The notes beneath the pieces were generated by a model. It was given only the letters and a program-made list of their open reading frames with translations, did not search any database and was not told the origin of the DNA. 64,000 nucleotides of DNA from CBFDBF01 sp050287965 (lineage in GTDB: Bacteria > Pseudomonadota > Gammaproteobacteria > Chromatiales > Chromatiaceae). Location of the stretch: contig JBNKCX010000041.1 of NCBI GenBank assembly GCA_050287965.1, positions 186,001-250,000 on the forward strand, given 5' to 3'. Both the position numbers and the translations under genes were made by a program. Below, in pieces: positions 53,093-62,603 of this stretch. Position 1 is the stretch's first letter; every line of letters starts with the position of its first letter.

Positions 53093-53712
53093 CACCAAAC
53101 CTCTCTTCTCGGCTGCTCTTGATACCAGAAGGGCTCATCGCTGTCACGGTAACCCCCATCCGGAGACCAGCCGTTGACCCTGCCGTCCCTCGGATCCACG
53201 GTCACCCGGATAGGGATCCAGCGACCGGGATGTTCCCGGGTCCGAGTATGGAAGACCTTGCCTTTATAGCGGTATTTTACACGATACCCGACCAGTTGCT
53301 TATGGCTGCGGTAGTCATCTTGGTACTCGCAGCGACGTTCCACCGCGGTATAACCGCCGTCATAGCCATTGTTTCCGATGCTGTGACCGATCGCACCGCC
53401 CAGCAGCACGCCGGCTATGGTCGCCGCGTCGCGTCCGTGGCCGTTACCGATCTGGTTCCCCACGACACCGCCGATAATGGCTCCTGTTACGATCGGTACG
53501 TAATCGTAATGATCATCCCGCCCCTGGTAATAGACCTGCTCATCCCAACAGTACTGCCGTGGCACACTGGTGGTTGTCTGCTGATAGATCGGTTTTGCCT
53601 CGATGACCCGGGCCTGGTCATAGAAACTGTTGCCCCTGTAATCCGCCGTCGCGATGCCTGATGTCAACAATACGGCAAGCCCAAGGACCATCGCCACGCT
53701 TTTCCTCATCAT
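53089..53712 (-). CDS. Glycine-zipper 2TM domain envelope protein
   Basis: 207 residues. Signal peptide with Ala-rich end (GIATADYRG), then a glycine-zipper segment (about 73-108) with repeated GxxxG steps: GAIIGGVVGNQIGNGHG and GVLLGGAIGHSIG. The C-terminal half is aromatic and basic with an RTREHPGRW segment. This matches 17-kDa-antigen-like outer membrane proteins. First gene of the operon, with AGGAG before the ATG. Confidence 0.85.
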   Translation of the reverse strand: MMRKSVAMVLGLAVLLTSGIATADYRGNSFYDQARVIEAKPIYQQTTTSVPRQYCWDEQVYYQGRDDHYDYVPIVTGAIIGGVVGNQIGNGHGRDAATIAGVLLGGAIGHSIGNNGYDGGYTAVERRCEYQDDYRSHKQLVGYRVKYRYKGKVFHTRTREHPGRWIPIRVTVDPRDGRVNGWSPDGGYRDSDEPFWYQEQPRREVWW

Positions 53713-53879
53713 CTCTTTTCTCCTCTCAAATCATTCTGCATCGGGAGTGGAGAGGGATCTTTCCCTTCTCCTGAACAAAGCATATGGCGCCTATACTGAA
53801 TGCCTGCTGAACGGCGCGCCGGAATCGACTTCTGCCGCCGGGAGATGAATGCTATTCTTCGTCCAATCGCGGTAACCCT

Positions 53880-54116
53880 ATGGCGGAAACCAGTCCCATG
53901 CCCTATTTCGTCTACCGAATACATCCGAACAACCGGCTGGAAAATATCGATGCCCTGGAGAAATACCGGGATGCGAAGATGATGGTCAGGGAACTCTGGG
54001 CCGGAGAGGACAAGGAGTCCGGCGGGACAATCCGGATGATCTATGCCGAAACCCTGGGTGAGGCCGAGAAACTGTTGTCCGCCCCCCGTGATGAACGGAT
54101 CATAGGCGACGACTGA
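53880..54116 (+). CDS. Small conserved-looking protein of unknown function
   Basis: 78 residues, soluble, acidic, with PYFVYRIHPNNRLENID near the N-terminus and a helical KYRDAKMMVRELWAGEDKE. No family recognised. The ATG at 53880 lacks a good ribosome binding site; an internal ATG at 53898 (MPYFVYRI) is an alternative start. Convergent with the lytic transglycosylase gene. Confidence 0.6.
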   Translation: MAETSPMPYFVYRIHPNNRLENIDALEKYRDAKMMVRELWAGEDKESGGTIRMIYAETLGEAEKLLSAPRDERIIGDD

Positions 54117-54147
54117 TCCATTGCCGGGGGCAGAATAGGGATCCGCG

Positions 54148-54180
54148 ACTCCCGCCTGAGAGGAGTCCCGCTATAGCGGG
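54148..54180. terminator. Double hairpin after the 78-residue gene
   Basis: GACTCC...GGAGTC (54148-54166) and the perfect palindrome CCCGCTATAGCGGG (54167-54180) lie between two convergent genes. There is no T-run, so a terminator role is possible but unproven. Confidence 0.35.
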
Positions 54181-54225
54181 AAGTAGTCGTGATATTAGCG
54201 ACCGGGGAGATATGGGGGTTGCGGC

Positions 54226-54897
54226 CTAATCGGCGGTTCCCTGGTTAGAGGCGAGGTTTAGCGCCACGGTCTGCTTGCGGTTCTGCAGATAATAACCGAT
54301 CACCCGTTTCACATACTGCCGCGTTTCGGGGAAGGGTGGTACCCGGTTGCCGTATCTCTTTACCGCGTTCTCTCCCGCGTTGTAGGCGGCCAGCGCCAGC
54401 TTGAGGTCGTTGCGGAACAGGGTGAGAAGATCCCGCAGGTAACGCGCCCCACCCTCCAGATTGGCCCTGGGATCCCTGCTGTCGGTAACACCGTAACGGC
54501 GGGCGGTATCCGGCATCAACTGCATGAGCCCTACCGCACCGGCCCTGGAGACGGCGTTTGGATTATATCCGGACTCCGCCTTTATCACCGCATGCAACAG
54601 CTCCGGATAAAGCCGGTTACGTTTGGCCACATCGTCGATCATGGTGGAATAACGGGCCAAGTTCTTCTGGTAGGCCGCCTGATCAACGCGTGACCTGGCC
54701 CGTTCCATCAGACGGTCCGAGCCGGAACGCCAAAGAAGCTTGTATCCCCCTTTCTTTACCGGTTTATCGGTAAACAGGATATTGCCGTCATAATCCTGGT
54801 ATTTATAAATCTCGGCATATACGGGTTGGCCGATCAACAGACCACCGATCAGCAGTAACCCGGTCGTTATTTTTATGGGAATCTTATTCACAACCAC
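54226..54897 (-). CDS. Lytic transglycosylase (SLT family) with DUF4124 segment
   Basis: 223 residues. Signal peptide (about 1-28), a DUF4124-like segment (AEIYKYQDYDGNILFTDKP), then an SLT domain with catalytic Glu108 in AVIKAESGYNPNAVS, followed by AGAVGLMQLMPDTA and ALAAYNAGENAV. It cleaves peptidoglycan glycan strands in the periplasm. Transcribed alone. Confidence 0.9.
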   Translation of the reverse strand: MVVNKIPIKITTGLLLIGGLLIGQPVYAEIYKYQDYDGNILFTDKPVKKGGYKLLWRSGSDRLMERARSRVDQAAYQKNLARYSTMIDDVAKRNRLYPELLHAVIKAESGYNPNAVSRAGAVGLMQLMPDTARRYGVTDSRDPRANLEGGARYLRDLLTLFRNDLKLALAAYNAGENAVKRYGNRVPPFPETRQYVKRVIGYYLQNRKQTVALNLASNQGTAD

Positions 54898-55011
54898 CCC
54901 AAAAACCTTATAGCGCCTTTCAACCTTAGAATATCCAGGAAAAAATTCAATAAGTTAACGTTAAAATCTCGAACGATTCACACTCATTTAGCGAACAATC
55001 CGTAATATTCT

Positions 55012-55500
55012 TTAGCGTCCGCAGCACTTTTTGTGTTTTTTTCCGCTGCCGCAGGGACAGGGATCGTTGCGTCCTACCTTGGGCTGCGTGTGGATGACGG
55101 TCTCCGGCGCCGCCAGCTTGCCGTCCACGTAATACCAACGACCGTCCTTTTTACTGAAACGGCTGAATTCATGGTGGCTGCGAACAACGCCCTTCTCCTT
55201 GAAGTGGGCCACGAACTCCACCATTCCCTCGTCATCCGTTTTCCCGCCCCGTTCGCTGGAGCGGATTTCCAGACCCAACCAATCGGAGTTTTCCGCCCAG
55301 CGCCGTGTGGCCTGCTCGTCATAATCGGCGCGATGGGAAGGATGCAGTGTTTCACCAAGATATCCGATGGTACCGGTTACGTAGGCGCTGTAGCGGGATC
55401 GCATCAATGCCTCTGCGGTGGCGGCGGTTTGTTCCCCGGAGATGAGTGGGCCGCAGCACTGATCATATTCGCGCTCTGAGCCGCAAGGGCATTCGCTCAT
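55012..55500 (-). CDS. ychJ: YchJ family protein with SEC-C motifs
   Basis: 162 residues. A SEC-C zinc motif at the N-terminus (CPCGSEREYDQCC) and another at the C-terminus (CPCGSGKKHKKCC) flank the central UPF0225 domain with RSRYSAYVTGTIGYL. ATG 55500 is preceded by GGGGAGGGGAGTG, which decides against the in-frame start at 55584. Confidence 0.92.
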   Translation of the reverse strand: MSECPCGSEREYDQCCGPLISGEQTAATAEALMRSRYSAYVTGTIGYLGETLHPSHRADYDEQATRRWAENSDWLGLEIRSSERGGKTDDEGMVEFVAHFKEKGVVRSHHEFSRFSKKDGRWYYVDGKLAAPETVIHTQPKVGRNDPCPCGSGKKHKKCCGR

Positions 55501-55605
55501 CACTCCCCTCCCCCCAGTAACAAATAGAGCCGGGAACTCTATCACGACATCACGCGGTTGCCTATCCGGCAGCATGGCGAGCACGACCGGACCTGGAAGT
55601 TTGCA

Positions 55606-55680
55606 GTCAGCAGCAAGACGCGGAATCGTAAGAACCCCATACGCCCAGCTTCAAACCACTAACTTCTCACTTCATACTTA
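55606..55680. repeat. AACTTC repeat after hrpA
   Basis: Ends with CTAACTTCTCACTTCATACTTA; TAA (minus strand, 55678-55680) is the hrpA stop codon. The central GGGCGGGC core is poorly preserved here. Same family as 46971-47038, 50085-50158 and 63553-63636. Confidence 0.45.
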
Positions 55681-58600
55681 CAACCCCAGTTCCCGCCAGC
55701 GCTGTTCCAGCCGTTTCAACGATACCGGATAAGCGGTCTTCAGCTCCTGGGCAAAGAGCGACACCCGCAGCTCCTCGATGGCCCAACGCATCTCCTCGAT
55801 ACGTTCATCCCGACGTCCCCGATTTCGATACCGCTCTTCCCGCTCCAGCCATTTCTGGAACAGCGCCTCCATCTCCCGCATACGCGCCCTGTCACGGACG
55901 GCCGCATTACTCAGTTTTTCCAGCCGCAGGGCTATCGCCTTCAGGTAGCGGGGGAGATGCCTGAGTTGTTGATAAGGTGTATGCCGCAGAAAGCCGATAA
56001 ATACGAGGCGATCCAACTGCTGCCTTATATCCGCTATGGATGCCATCCAGTTGATCTGCGTGACTCCGGCCAAGACCTTACGCACCTGCTGATAACGGTC
56101 GAGGATTTCCCCTACCAGCGCCGAAACCTCGTTAGCCATGCCGACAAGGGACCCCTTCCGCTCCTGGATACGCCGCAGGAACTGCTGCTCGTCGCGAATC
56201 CCCGGCATTCCCTCGATAAAGGTCAGGTCGAGTATCAGGGCGATCAGATCGTTTTCCAGATCGTCTCCGGCCGGCGGCCCCCACCCTTGTGGCGTCGGCG
56301 CTGCCTTGGCGTACTGCAGACACATCCTCTCCAACCCGTCCAGATTACGCCGGAGAAAACGCACATCCTGGGATAACTGCAACATAAATAATCTGCGTAA
56401 CCCGGACCGACCTTCCCTTGCGGCATTCGCCTGGGAATCCAGGACCTGCAGTGCCACGCTATCTCCCCGATCCACCAGTGCGGGGAAACCACGCAACTTG
56501 ATGCCGCCCCGATCCATTTCCACTGTCTCCGGGAGCTCGCCGAAATCCCAGCCTCGTATACCCTCCCGTTCCAGATGCGCGGCGGGCAGTTGACGGTATG
56601 CGGTTTTCTCCTTTCCACCATGACGCCGTTGCAACGCCGGCAGATCGCGACCGGAATCGACCGGCCCGCTTCGCTCATCCAACACCTGAAAATTCATCCG
56701 CAGATGCTCGGGAATACTCTCCTCACGCCAGGCGTCCTCCGGAATATGGACGCCGGTCATAATCTTCAGCTGCTCCGACAGGGCGAGTGTCAGCGGCTTC
56801 TCCGAGGGGTGCAACACCTTGAGACAGGCACGCGCATAATCCGGTGCCGGAACAAAGGATTTGCGCAGCTGCTTCGGCAGACTTCGCAACAGTGCCACGA
56901 TGAGATCGGGCAACAGGCCGGGCACCAGCCATTGGCAGCGCTCCTCGGATACCTGGTTGAGCACCGCTTGCGGCACCTTGAGGGTAACACCGTCCGCCGG
57001 ATGGCCGGGTTCGAATCGGTACTCCAGGGGCAACTGCATTCCGTTGAGATCAAACTGGTCCGGAAACTGCTCCGCCGACGCCTCGACAGCCCCCTGACGG
57101 GTTAAATCCTGCAGTCGCATGTGCAGAATCTTAGGTTCGGTACGGGTTATTTCGCGCAACCATTTGTCGAACTGCGGCGTGCTGTACACCCCTTCCGGTA
57201 CGAGCCGGTCGTAATAGTCATAGATCACCTGGTGATCCACCAGCAGATCCTGACGGCGTATTTTATGCTCCCATCCCTGGATCTGTTCCATGAGCTCGCG
57301 GTTGTGGCGCCAGAAAGGAGCACGGGTATGGAAATCCCCCTCCACCAGGGCAAATCGAATGAATATCTCCCGCGCTTCCCGTGGGTTGATGGGGCCATAG
57401 TTGATTTTCCGCCTGGGAACCAGGGTGAGACCGAACAGGGTGACCTTCTCGTAGGCGGCCACCTGGCCGCGGTTCCTCTCCCAGTGCGGCTCCGAGTAAC
57501 TGCGTTTCAACAGATGCCCGGCGAGGGACTCCACCCATTCCGGACGCACCGCCGCCGCCGTACGCGCATAGAGCCTGGTGGTCTCCACCAGCTCCGCCGC
57601 CACCACCCATTTCGGCTGTTTCTGAAACAGCCCGGAACCGGGAAAGATGTGAAAACGGCTGTTACGCGCACCCTGGTAGTCCCGCTCCCCGCCGCGGTCT
57701 TTAAAGCCCAGGTGACTCAGCAAGCCGCTCAATATCGCCTTATGGATCGCCTCATACCCCGCCTCCATGCTGTTTTCCTTATAACCCAACTCGTGCATCT
57801 GGCCTCGCAGTTGATGATGGATATCATGCCACTCCTGAACCCTGATCCAGGACAGAAAATTGTCACGGCAATAATTACGAAACTTGCGCTTGCTCAGGTG
57901 ACGGCGCCGCTCTTCCAGATGATCCCAGAGCTTCAGGAACCCGAGAAAATCCGACTCTTCGTGCCGAAAGTGATGATGCGCCTCGTCGGCCGCCTGCTGC
58001 CGTTCGACAGGCCGTTCCCGGGGATCCTGGATACTCATGGCGGCGGCAATCACCAGTATCTCCTTGAGACAGTGGGTATGGGCCGCCTCCAGCAGGATCC
58101 GCCCGATCCGCGGGTCCACCGGAAGCTTCCCCAGGATTCGGCCGAGGCGTGTCACCTTGCGATCCCCGCCGACCGCTCCGATCTCCTCCAGTACCCGGTA
58201 GCCGTCCTTGATAAGCCGACTGTCAGGCGAATCGACGAAGGGAAAGTCAGCGATCTCGCCGAACCCGAGGATCTTCATCTGCAGGATCACTGAGGCCAGG
58301 TTGGTGCGCAGGATTTCCGGTTCGGTAAACTGCCGGCGGGAGTTATAGTCGTCCTCCGAGTACAGCCGGATGCAGACCCCGGCGGCCACCCGACCGCAGC
58401 GCCCCTTGCGCTGATCGGCGCTGGCCTGGGAGATTCGTTCTATGGGCAGACGCTGTACCTTGCTGCGGTAGCTATATCGACTGATACGGGCAAACCCGGC
58501 GTCGATGACGTAGCGTATGCCGGGAACCGTGAGGGAGGTCTCGGCCACGTTGGTGGCCAGAATGATCCGCCGCTCTCCTGAGGGATGGAATATTCGGGCC

Positions 58601-59643
58601 TGCTCGGCGGTTCCCAGCCTGGCATACAGCGGCAGAACCTCCGTCCGTTGCAGCTTGTGCTTGCGCAGGCTTTCCGCCGTCTCCCGGATCTCTCTCTCCC
58701 CGCTTAGAAAGATGAGTATGTCCCCGCGATCGATGCGTGACAGTTCATCCACCGCCTCCAGGATCGCGTGCTGCATCGGCTCGTCCCGTTCACTGCAGAT
58801 CTCCCCGGACTCTTCAGCGACCGGCGACGGCTGTTGTCCCTTCACCTCGAAGCCTTCCTGTCCGGGTGGTCGATAGCGGAGCTCCACCGGATAAGTACGA
58901 CCGGAAACATTTATAATGGGAGCGCCCGCAAAATGTTCCGCAAACCGTTCCGGGTCTATGGTTGCCGAAGTAATGATGAGCTTCAGATCAGGTCTCTTGG
59001 GAAGAAGCTGTCTCAGATAACCCAGCAGGAAATCGATATTGAGGCTCCTTTCATGGGCCTCATCGATAATCAAGGTATCGTATTCGTTTAGAAACCGGTC
59101 CTGCTGAACCTCAGCCAACAACATACCGTCAGTCATCAATTTGATATGACTCTCCGGCCGTACGTGGTCGTGAAAACGTACCTTGAAACCGACACCGGTC
59201 CCGAGCTCGCACCCCAGTTCTTCAGAGATCCGCGCTGCTAGGCTACGCGCCGCTATACGCCGCGGCTGAGTATGGCCGATACGTCCGAAGATACCCCGTT
59301 TCTGGGTCAGACAGATTTTCGGGAGCTGGGTCGATTTACCGGAACCGGTCTCGCCGCAAAGGATGATGACCTGGTGCTGCTGAATGAGGGTGGCGATCTC
59401 CTGCCACTTTTCACTTATGGGCAGCTCCGATGGAAATTCAGGTTGCGGCAGGGTCGCGGCGCGACGCGACGCCAGTTCCCGGGAATGCTGCAATTCCTGA
59501 CATAGCCGCAGCAAACCCTGGTGGTAAGATTTCCCCTCCCGTTGCCGGGCCTTGAGACCTTGAATGCGTTTTCTGAACCCGTGGCGTTCCGCCAGCATGC
59601 AGGCTTCGATATCGCTGGCAGAGGGAAATGGGGGAGAGGTCAC
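55678..59643 (-). CDS. hrpA: ATP-dependent RNA helicase HrpA
   Basis: 1321 residues. DEAH-box helicase with GETGSGKST, DEAHERSLN, and motif VI region RKGRCGR, followed by the HA2, OB-fold and long C-terminal DUF3418 region typical of HrpA. E. coli HrpA has 1300 residues. The start is uncertain: GTG 59643 aligns best with E. coli HrpA; in-frame GTG at 59691 and ATG at 59598 are alternatives, none with a good ribosome binding site. The stop comes from the AACTTC repeat. Confidence 0.93.
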   Translation of the reverse strand: MTSPPFPSASDIEACMLAERHGFRKRIQGLKARQREGKSYHQGLLRLCQELQHSRELASRRAATLPQPEFPSELPISEKWQEIATLIQQHQVIILCGETGSGKSTQLPKICLTQKRGIFGRIGHTQPRRIAARSLAARISEELGCELGTGVGFKVRFHDHVRPESHIKLMTDGMLLAEVQQDRFLNEYDTLIIDEAHERSLNIDFLLGYLRQLLPKRPDLKLIITSATIDPERFAEHFAGAPIINVSGRTYPVELRYRPPGQEGFEVKGQQPSPVAEESGEICSERDEPMQHAILEAVDELSRIDRGDILIFLSGEREIRETAESLRKHKLQRTEVLPLYARLGTAEQARIFHPSGERRIILATNVAETSLTVPGIRYVIDAGFARISRYSYRSKVQRLPIERISQASADQRKGRCGRVAAGVCIRLYSEDDYNSRRQFTEPEILRTNLASVILQMKILGFGEIADFPFVDSPDSRLIKDGYRVLEEIGAVGGDRKVTRLGRILGKLPVDPRIGRILLEAAHTHCLKEILVIAAAMSIQDPRERPVERQQAADEAHHHFRHEESDFLGFLKLWDHLEERRRHLSKRKFRNYCRDNFLSWIRVQEWHDIHHQLRGQMHELGYKENSMEAGYEAIHKAILSGLLSHLGFKDRGGERDYQGARNSRFHIFPGSGLFQKQPKWVVAAELVETTRLYARTAAAVRPEWVESLAGHLLKRSYSEPHWERNRGQVAAYEKVTLFGLTLVPRRKINYGPINPREAREIFIRFALVEGDFHTRAPFWRHNRELMEQIQGWEHKIRRQDLLVDHQVIYDYYDRLVPEGVYSTPQFDKWLREITRTEPKILHMRLQDLTRQGAVEASAEQFPDQFDLNGMQLPLEYRFEPGHPADGVTLKVPQAVLNQVSEERCQWLVPGLLPDLIVALLRSLPKQLRKSFVPAPDYARACLKVLHPSEKPLTLALSEQLKIMTGVHIPEDAWREESIPEHLRMNFQVLDERSGPVDSGRDLPALQRRHGGKEKTAYRQLPAAHLEREGIRGWDFGELPETVEMDRGGIKLRGFPALVDRGDSVALQVLDSQANAAREGRSGLRRLFMLQLSQDVRFLRRNLDGLERMCLQYAKAAPTPQGWGPPAGDDLENDLIALILDLTFIEGMPGIRDEQQFLRRIQERKGSLVGMANEVSALVGEILDRYQQVRKVLAGVTQINWMASIADIRQQLDRLVFIGFLRHTPYQQLRHLPRYLKAIALRLEKLSNAAVRDRARMREMEALFQKWLEREERYRNRGRRDERIEEMRWAIEELRVSLFAQELKTAYPVSLKRLEQRWRELGL

Positions 59644-59742
59644 TGGCTGGGAAAAAAACAAAAAGCAACGGGCACCGTCCCACGATAACACTGTGGCGTG
59701 CCATGCGCGAGCCCCCCTGCTCGCCCCGCCGGGGAGGGCTCC

Positions 59743-60477
59743 CTAAAGCGAGGGGATCAGTGCAACTCTTTCGAAGGCTTCCGTATGTGGTTTTTCCACG
59801 GCACACCGTGGTACCAAGCGCTTCTCATGCTTCGCATCCAACCAGTCCAGAAGCGGACCCCACTGCTTCAGATCCCGTTCAACGCCCTTGGTGCCCAACT
59901 CATGGATGCCTATCCCTTGCTCCAGGGCCTGAGCATAGTTAGGGGTATCCCGCAAGCGCGTGATAACCGGGATATCCAGTTTGGAAAGCAGTTGCTCCAG
60001 TTGCTGGTCGATCTGAAACTGACCTCTGATCCGGTTGGAGATGACGCCGATCCGCTTGCCCTGGGACCGTATTTTACCCACCGTCATGAGATCCTGTAGA
60101 AACTGCGTCACTGCATGAACATCGAAGGGCGACGGCATTACCGGCACCAGAATATCGTCCGCCAGCCTGACCATCTCGAATAGACTGCTCCGTTCCACCC
60201 CCGCCGGGGTATCGATAACCATCAACTGGGTCTCGCCCCCGCCACCGTGGTGTAACCAGGTACGGGTTGCACCCCGCCTGGGATGGGCGCCGTCAATTCC
60301 TCGGATCTTAGGCAGTTCCTTGGATCGCTGGCGAAGCCACAGCAGGCTTGACCCCTGAGGGTCATGATCCAACAGGACGGTTTTTTTACCCTGGCTAGCG
60401 TAATAGGAGGCCAGGCCGGTGGCGATGGTGCTTTTCCCACAGCCCCCTTTTGAATTGATCAGCATAATACGTCGCAT
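59743..60477 (-). CDS. ParA-family ATPase
   Basis: 244 residues. Deviant Walker A KGGCGKST with the signature lysine, and an IDTPAGVE Walker B. The C-terminal part is helical with an RCAVEKPHTEAF tail. No ParB partner is adjacent, so this is an orphan ParA, perhaps for positioning a cellular structure. ATG 60477 has a G-rich GGGGGG site upstream; the longer frame to 60555 is not needed. Confidence 0.88.
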   Translation of the reverse strand: MRRIMLINSKGGCGKSTIATGLASYYASQGKKTVLLDHDPQGSSLLWLRQRSKELPKIRGIDGAHPRRGATRTWLHHGGGGETQLMVIDTPAGVERSSLFEMVRLADDILVPVMPSPFDVHAVTQFLQDLMTVGKIRSQGKRIGVISNRIRGQFQIDQQLEQLLSKLDIPVITRLRDTPNYAQALEQGIGIHELGTKGVERDLKQWGPLLDWLDAKHEKRLVPRCAVEKPHTEAFERVALIPSL

Positions 60478-60605
60478 GATCCCCCCTTCTATTATTATTT
60501 TTGTACCCTTTGCCTCCTTGCGGGGGTACCCGGTTTCGGCAAATATGGAAATCATCCACGGGAACGTTTGAGAATAACCCTTTAAATGCTGTATGAAAAG
60601 GGCTT

Positions 60606-60806
60606 TTACCTCTTAAACAACCAAAAAAGCAGCGAAACCAGGGCGCTCACCAGGATCATGGAGGTAATAGGAAAATAGATCCTCAAATTCTGTCGCTCGA
60701 TCATGATGTCTCCGGGCAACCTTCCAAGGGGAAATTTCCCCAGCCACGGCCAAAACAGACCGATCAGGAGAACAGACAGGCCCAGCACGATAAGAATACG
60801 TTGCAC
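60606..60806 (-). CDS. DUF2905 family small membrane protein
   Basis: 66 residues with two membrane helices and the conserved core LGRLPGDIMIERQNLRIYFPI, diagnostic of DUF2905. Function unknown. The start is GTG 60806 with AGGAG upstream. A longer in-frame extension to 61292 overlaps the next gene and is an artefact. Confidence 0.85.
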   Translation of the reverse strand: MQRILIVLGLSVLLIGLFWPWLGKFPLGRLPGDIMIERQNLRIYFPITSMILVSALVSLLFWLFKR

Positions 60807-60849
60807 CCCGGATCGCTCCTTTCTCCACCCCCCACGACGTCGACCTTGT

Positions 60850-61476
60850 CTACCAATAGGCGAACAGCCGCCCCTGCTCCAGTTTGTGCTTAAAACGGCG
60901 CAACGGCCGCTTGCCTTCGCCGACACACTCACCGCTGGGGATATCGAAACGCCAGTTATGTTTCGGGCAGGTGAGCCGTTTTCCTTCCAACGCCAGATGC
61001 GGAATATCGGTAACCTGGTGTGGACAGCGGCTGTCATAGACACGAATATCGTCTTCGGAACGATAGACGAACAGATGCCGATCCTCCTTTTCGAAAAAAA
61101 CCACGTCGTCCACCGGCAGTTCATCCAACGGCGCGATGTCATGCCACTCCGGTTCGGCATCGAGATTCTCCGGTCGAAACTCAGGAATATCCATATCCAG
61201 CAATATCTCTGTGGCCCATACGATCTTTGCCAGACCCAGTACGGGGAACGCCATGAGCAGCGCATCGAGAACCTCGTTCGGCGTCGCCCCATTGCGCAAC
61301 GCCCGAGTCAGGTACTGCCGAAAGCCCGCCTCGGTCTGGACCGCCACTTTGGTGATTACGGAGATGAGATCCCGGGTACGGGTATCCAGGTGATCACCCG
61401 CCTTTTTCAGAAACGTGAAATAGGAGCTCATAGCCTCGGGACGGGCCTTTACCAGATAATTCAATGCATCACTCAT
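60850..61476 (-). CDS. Carboxymuconolactone decarboxylase-like domain fused to a Rieske domain
   Basis: 208 residues. N-terminal CMD/AhpD-like helical domain (about 1-95) lacking the CxxC redox pair of AhpD. C-terminal Rieske ferredoxin-like domain (about 110-208) with Cys151-x-His153 and Cys170-x2-His173 as 2Fe-2S ligands. Both ligand boxes are intact. Such a fusion is uncommon; it may link an unknown decarboxylase-like fold to electron transfer. It lies between DUF2905 and ppsR, 43 bp upstream of DUF2905 on the same strand. Confidence 0.87.
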   Translation of the reverse strand: MSDALNYLVKARPEAMSSYFTFLKKAGDHLDTRTRDLISVITKVAVQTEAGFRQYLTRALRNGATPNEVLDALLMAFPVLGLAKIVWATEILLDMDIPEFRPENLDAEPEWHDIAPLDELPVDDVVFFEKEDRHLFVYRSEDDIRVYDSRCPHQVTDIPHLALEGKRLTCPKHNWRFDIPSGECVGEGKRPLRRFKHKLEQGRLFAYW

Positions 61477-61633
61477 GGGATCCCCCCTTGCCGGCGGTTA
61501 CAGGTTGCTTATCGCCCCTATATTGGGGCAGGCGGGAGGAGTAAAAGACGGTAGTCGGAAGTTTTCGCAAGTCAGTTGCAGGACGGACTGGGCCCGCCTT
61601 GGCACCGATCCGTACCTAACGGAAACATCCGCC

Positions 61634-62437
61634 CTAGCCCGCGGACCGTTTCATCAACCGTTTTGTGATTCGGGAGGAGATCTCTTCTATGGAGCGGGTG
61701 GTGGTATCCAGCACCGGGATATCCAGTTCTTCAAAGATCTGCAGCGCTTGCCTGACCTCCCTCTGACAATTGACCAGCGCCGCGTAGTCGCTCCCCGGCC
61801 GGCGCTGTTCCCGAATACGGTGCAACCGCTCCGGATCGATGGTGAGTCCGAACAGTTTGTCCCGATATGGCCGCAGGATGCCGATCACATCATTCCGCTC
61901 GAAATCCTCTTCGGTCAACGGATAATTGGCAGCGCGCAGACCGAAATGCATGGCCAGATAAAGACAGGTCGGTGTTTTTCCGGAACGTGAAACACCCACC
62001 AATACCACGTCCGCCTCTCCGAATTTATCCACCCGTACACCATCATCATTGACCATGGCGAAATTGATGGTGCTCATACGATCCTGATAGATCCTGTCGT
62101 CCGATATACCGTGGCTAAGCCCTTTCTTTCCGCTTGGCTTTACACCCAGTTCTTCCGAGATCGCGGGAAGAAATCTGTCGAAGAGTTCCAGATACAGACA
62201 GCGGCTGCCTCGCAGCACCTCCGCCACCTCCGGTTCCATCATGGTGGCGACCACAATGGGGCGCTGTTCCTGTTCCTCGAAACGCCTCGTCAGCTTCTGT
62301 GCCTTGCGGAGATTATTGATGAACGGCATATAGATCACCTCGAACTCCACGTCTTCGAACTGGGAAAGCAGGCTGTATCCCATGGCCCGGGCCGTGATAC
62401 CGGTACTTTCCGAGATGAAATAGACCGTTCGTTTCAT
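61634..62437 (-). CDS. ppsR: Phosphoenolpyruvate synthase regulatory protein (kinase/phosphorylase, DUF299)
   Basis: 267 residues. Bifunctional serine/threonine kinase and phosphorylase that switches PEP synthase or pyruvate phosphate dikinase. The P-loop GVSRSGKT and the opening FISESTGITARAMG are characteristic. ATG 62437 begins MKRTVYFISES; a longer frame to 62497 is less likely. No ppsA is seen in the window. Divergent from the CysB-like gene. Confidence 0.94.
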   Translation of the reverse strand: MKRTVYFISESTGITARAMGYSLLSQFEDVEFEVIYMPFINNLRKAQKLTRRFEEQEQRPIVVATMMEPEVAEVLRGSRCLYLELFDRFLPAISEELGVKPSGKKGLSHGISDDRIYQDRMSTINFAMVNDDGVRVDKFGEADVVLVGVSRSGKTPTCLYLAMHFGLRAANYPLTEEDFERNDVIGILRPYRDKLFGLTIDPERLHRIREQRRPGSDYAALVNCQREVRQALQIFEELDIPVLDTTTRSIEEISSRITKRLMKRSAG

Positions 62438-62537
62438 GAGAAACTCGAGGTGATGGATATACTCTTGCAGCATAGCAAACCGCTGCTCCACCCCCAATCT
62501 CGCCCTTAGGGCTTGATCTAATGATATTAATGGTTAT

Positions 62538-62554
62538 TATTGGAGACTCTAATA
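62538..62554. promoter_or_regulatory. Possible LysR-type operator
   Basis: TATT-N9-AATA inverted repeat in the divergent region between ppsR and the LysR-type gene, which contains a T-N11-A core. LysR regulators commonly bind such sites in front of their own divergent gene. A further imperfect repeat GGGGCC...GGCCCC (62559-62588) lies in the leader. Confidence 0.35.
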
Positions 62555-62603
62555 CTAAGGGGCCTCATTATTGGCCTTCTACGGCCCCCTAACTGGAGTA
62601 ATC

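Noticed and set aside
57121..58293. 390-codon ORF antisense to hrpA
   Set aside because: Lies opposite conserved helicase domains; no own start signal or family.
60606..61292. 228-codon frame as one gene
   Set aside because: Its N-terminal two thirds are the shadow of the CMD-Rieske gene; only the DUF2905 end with its own GTG start is real.
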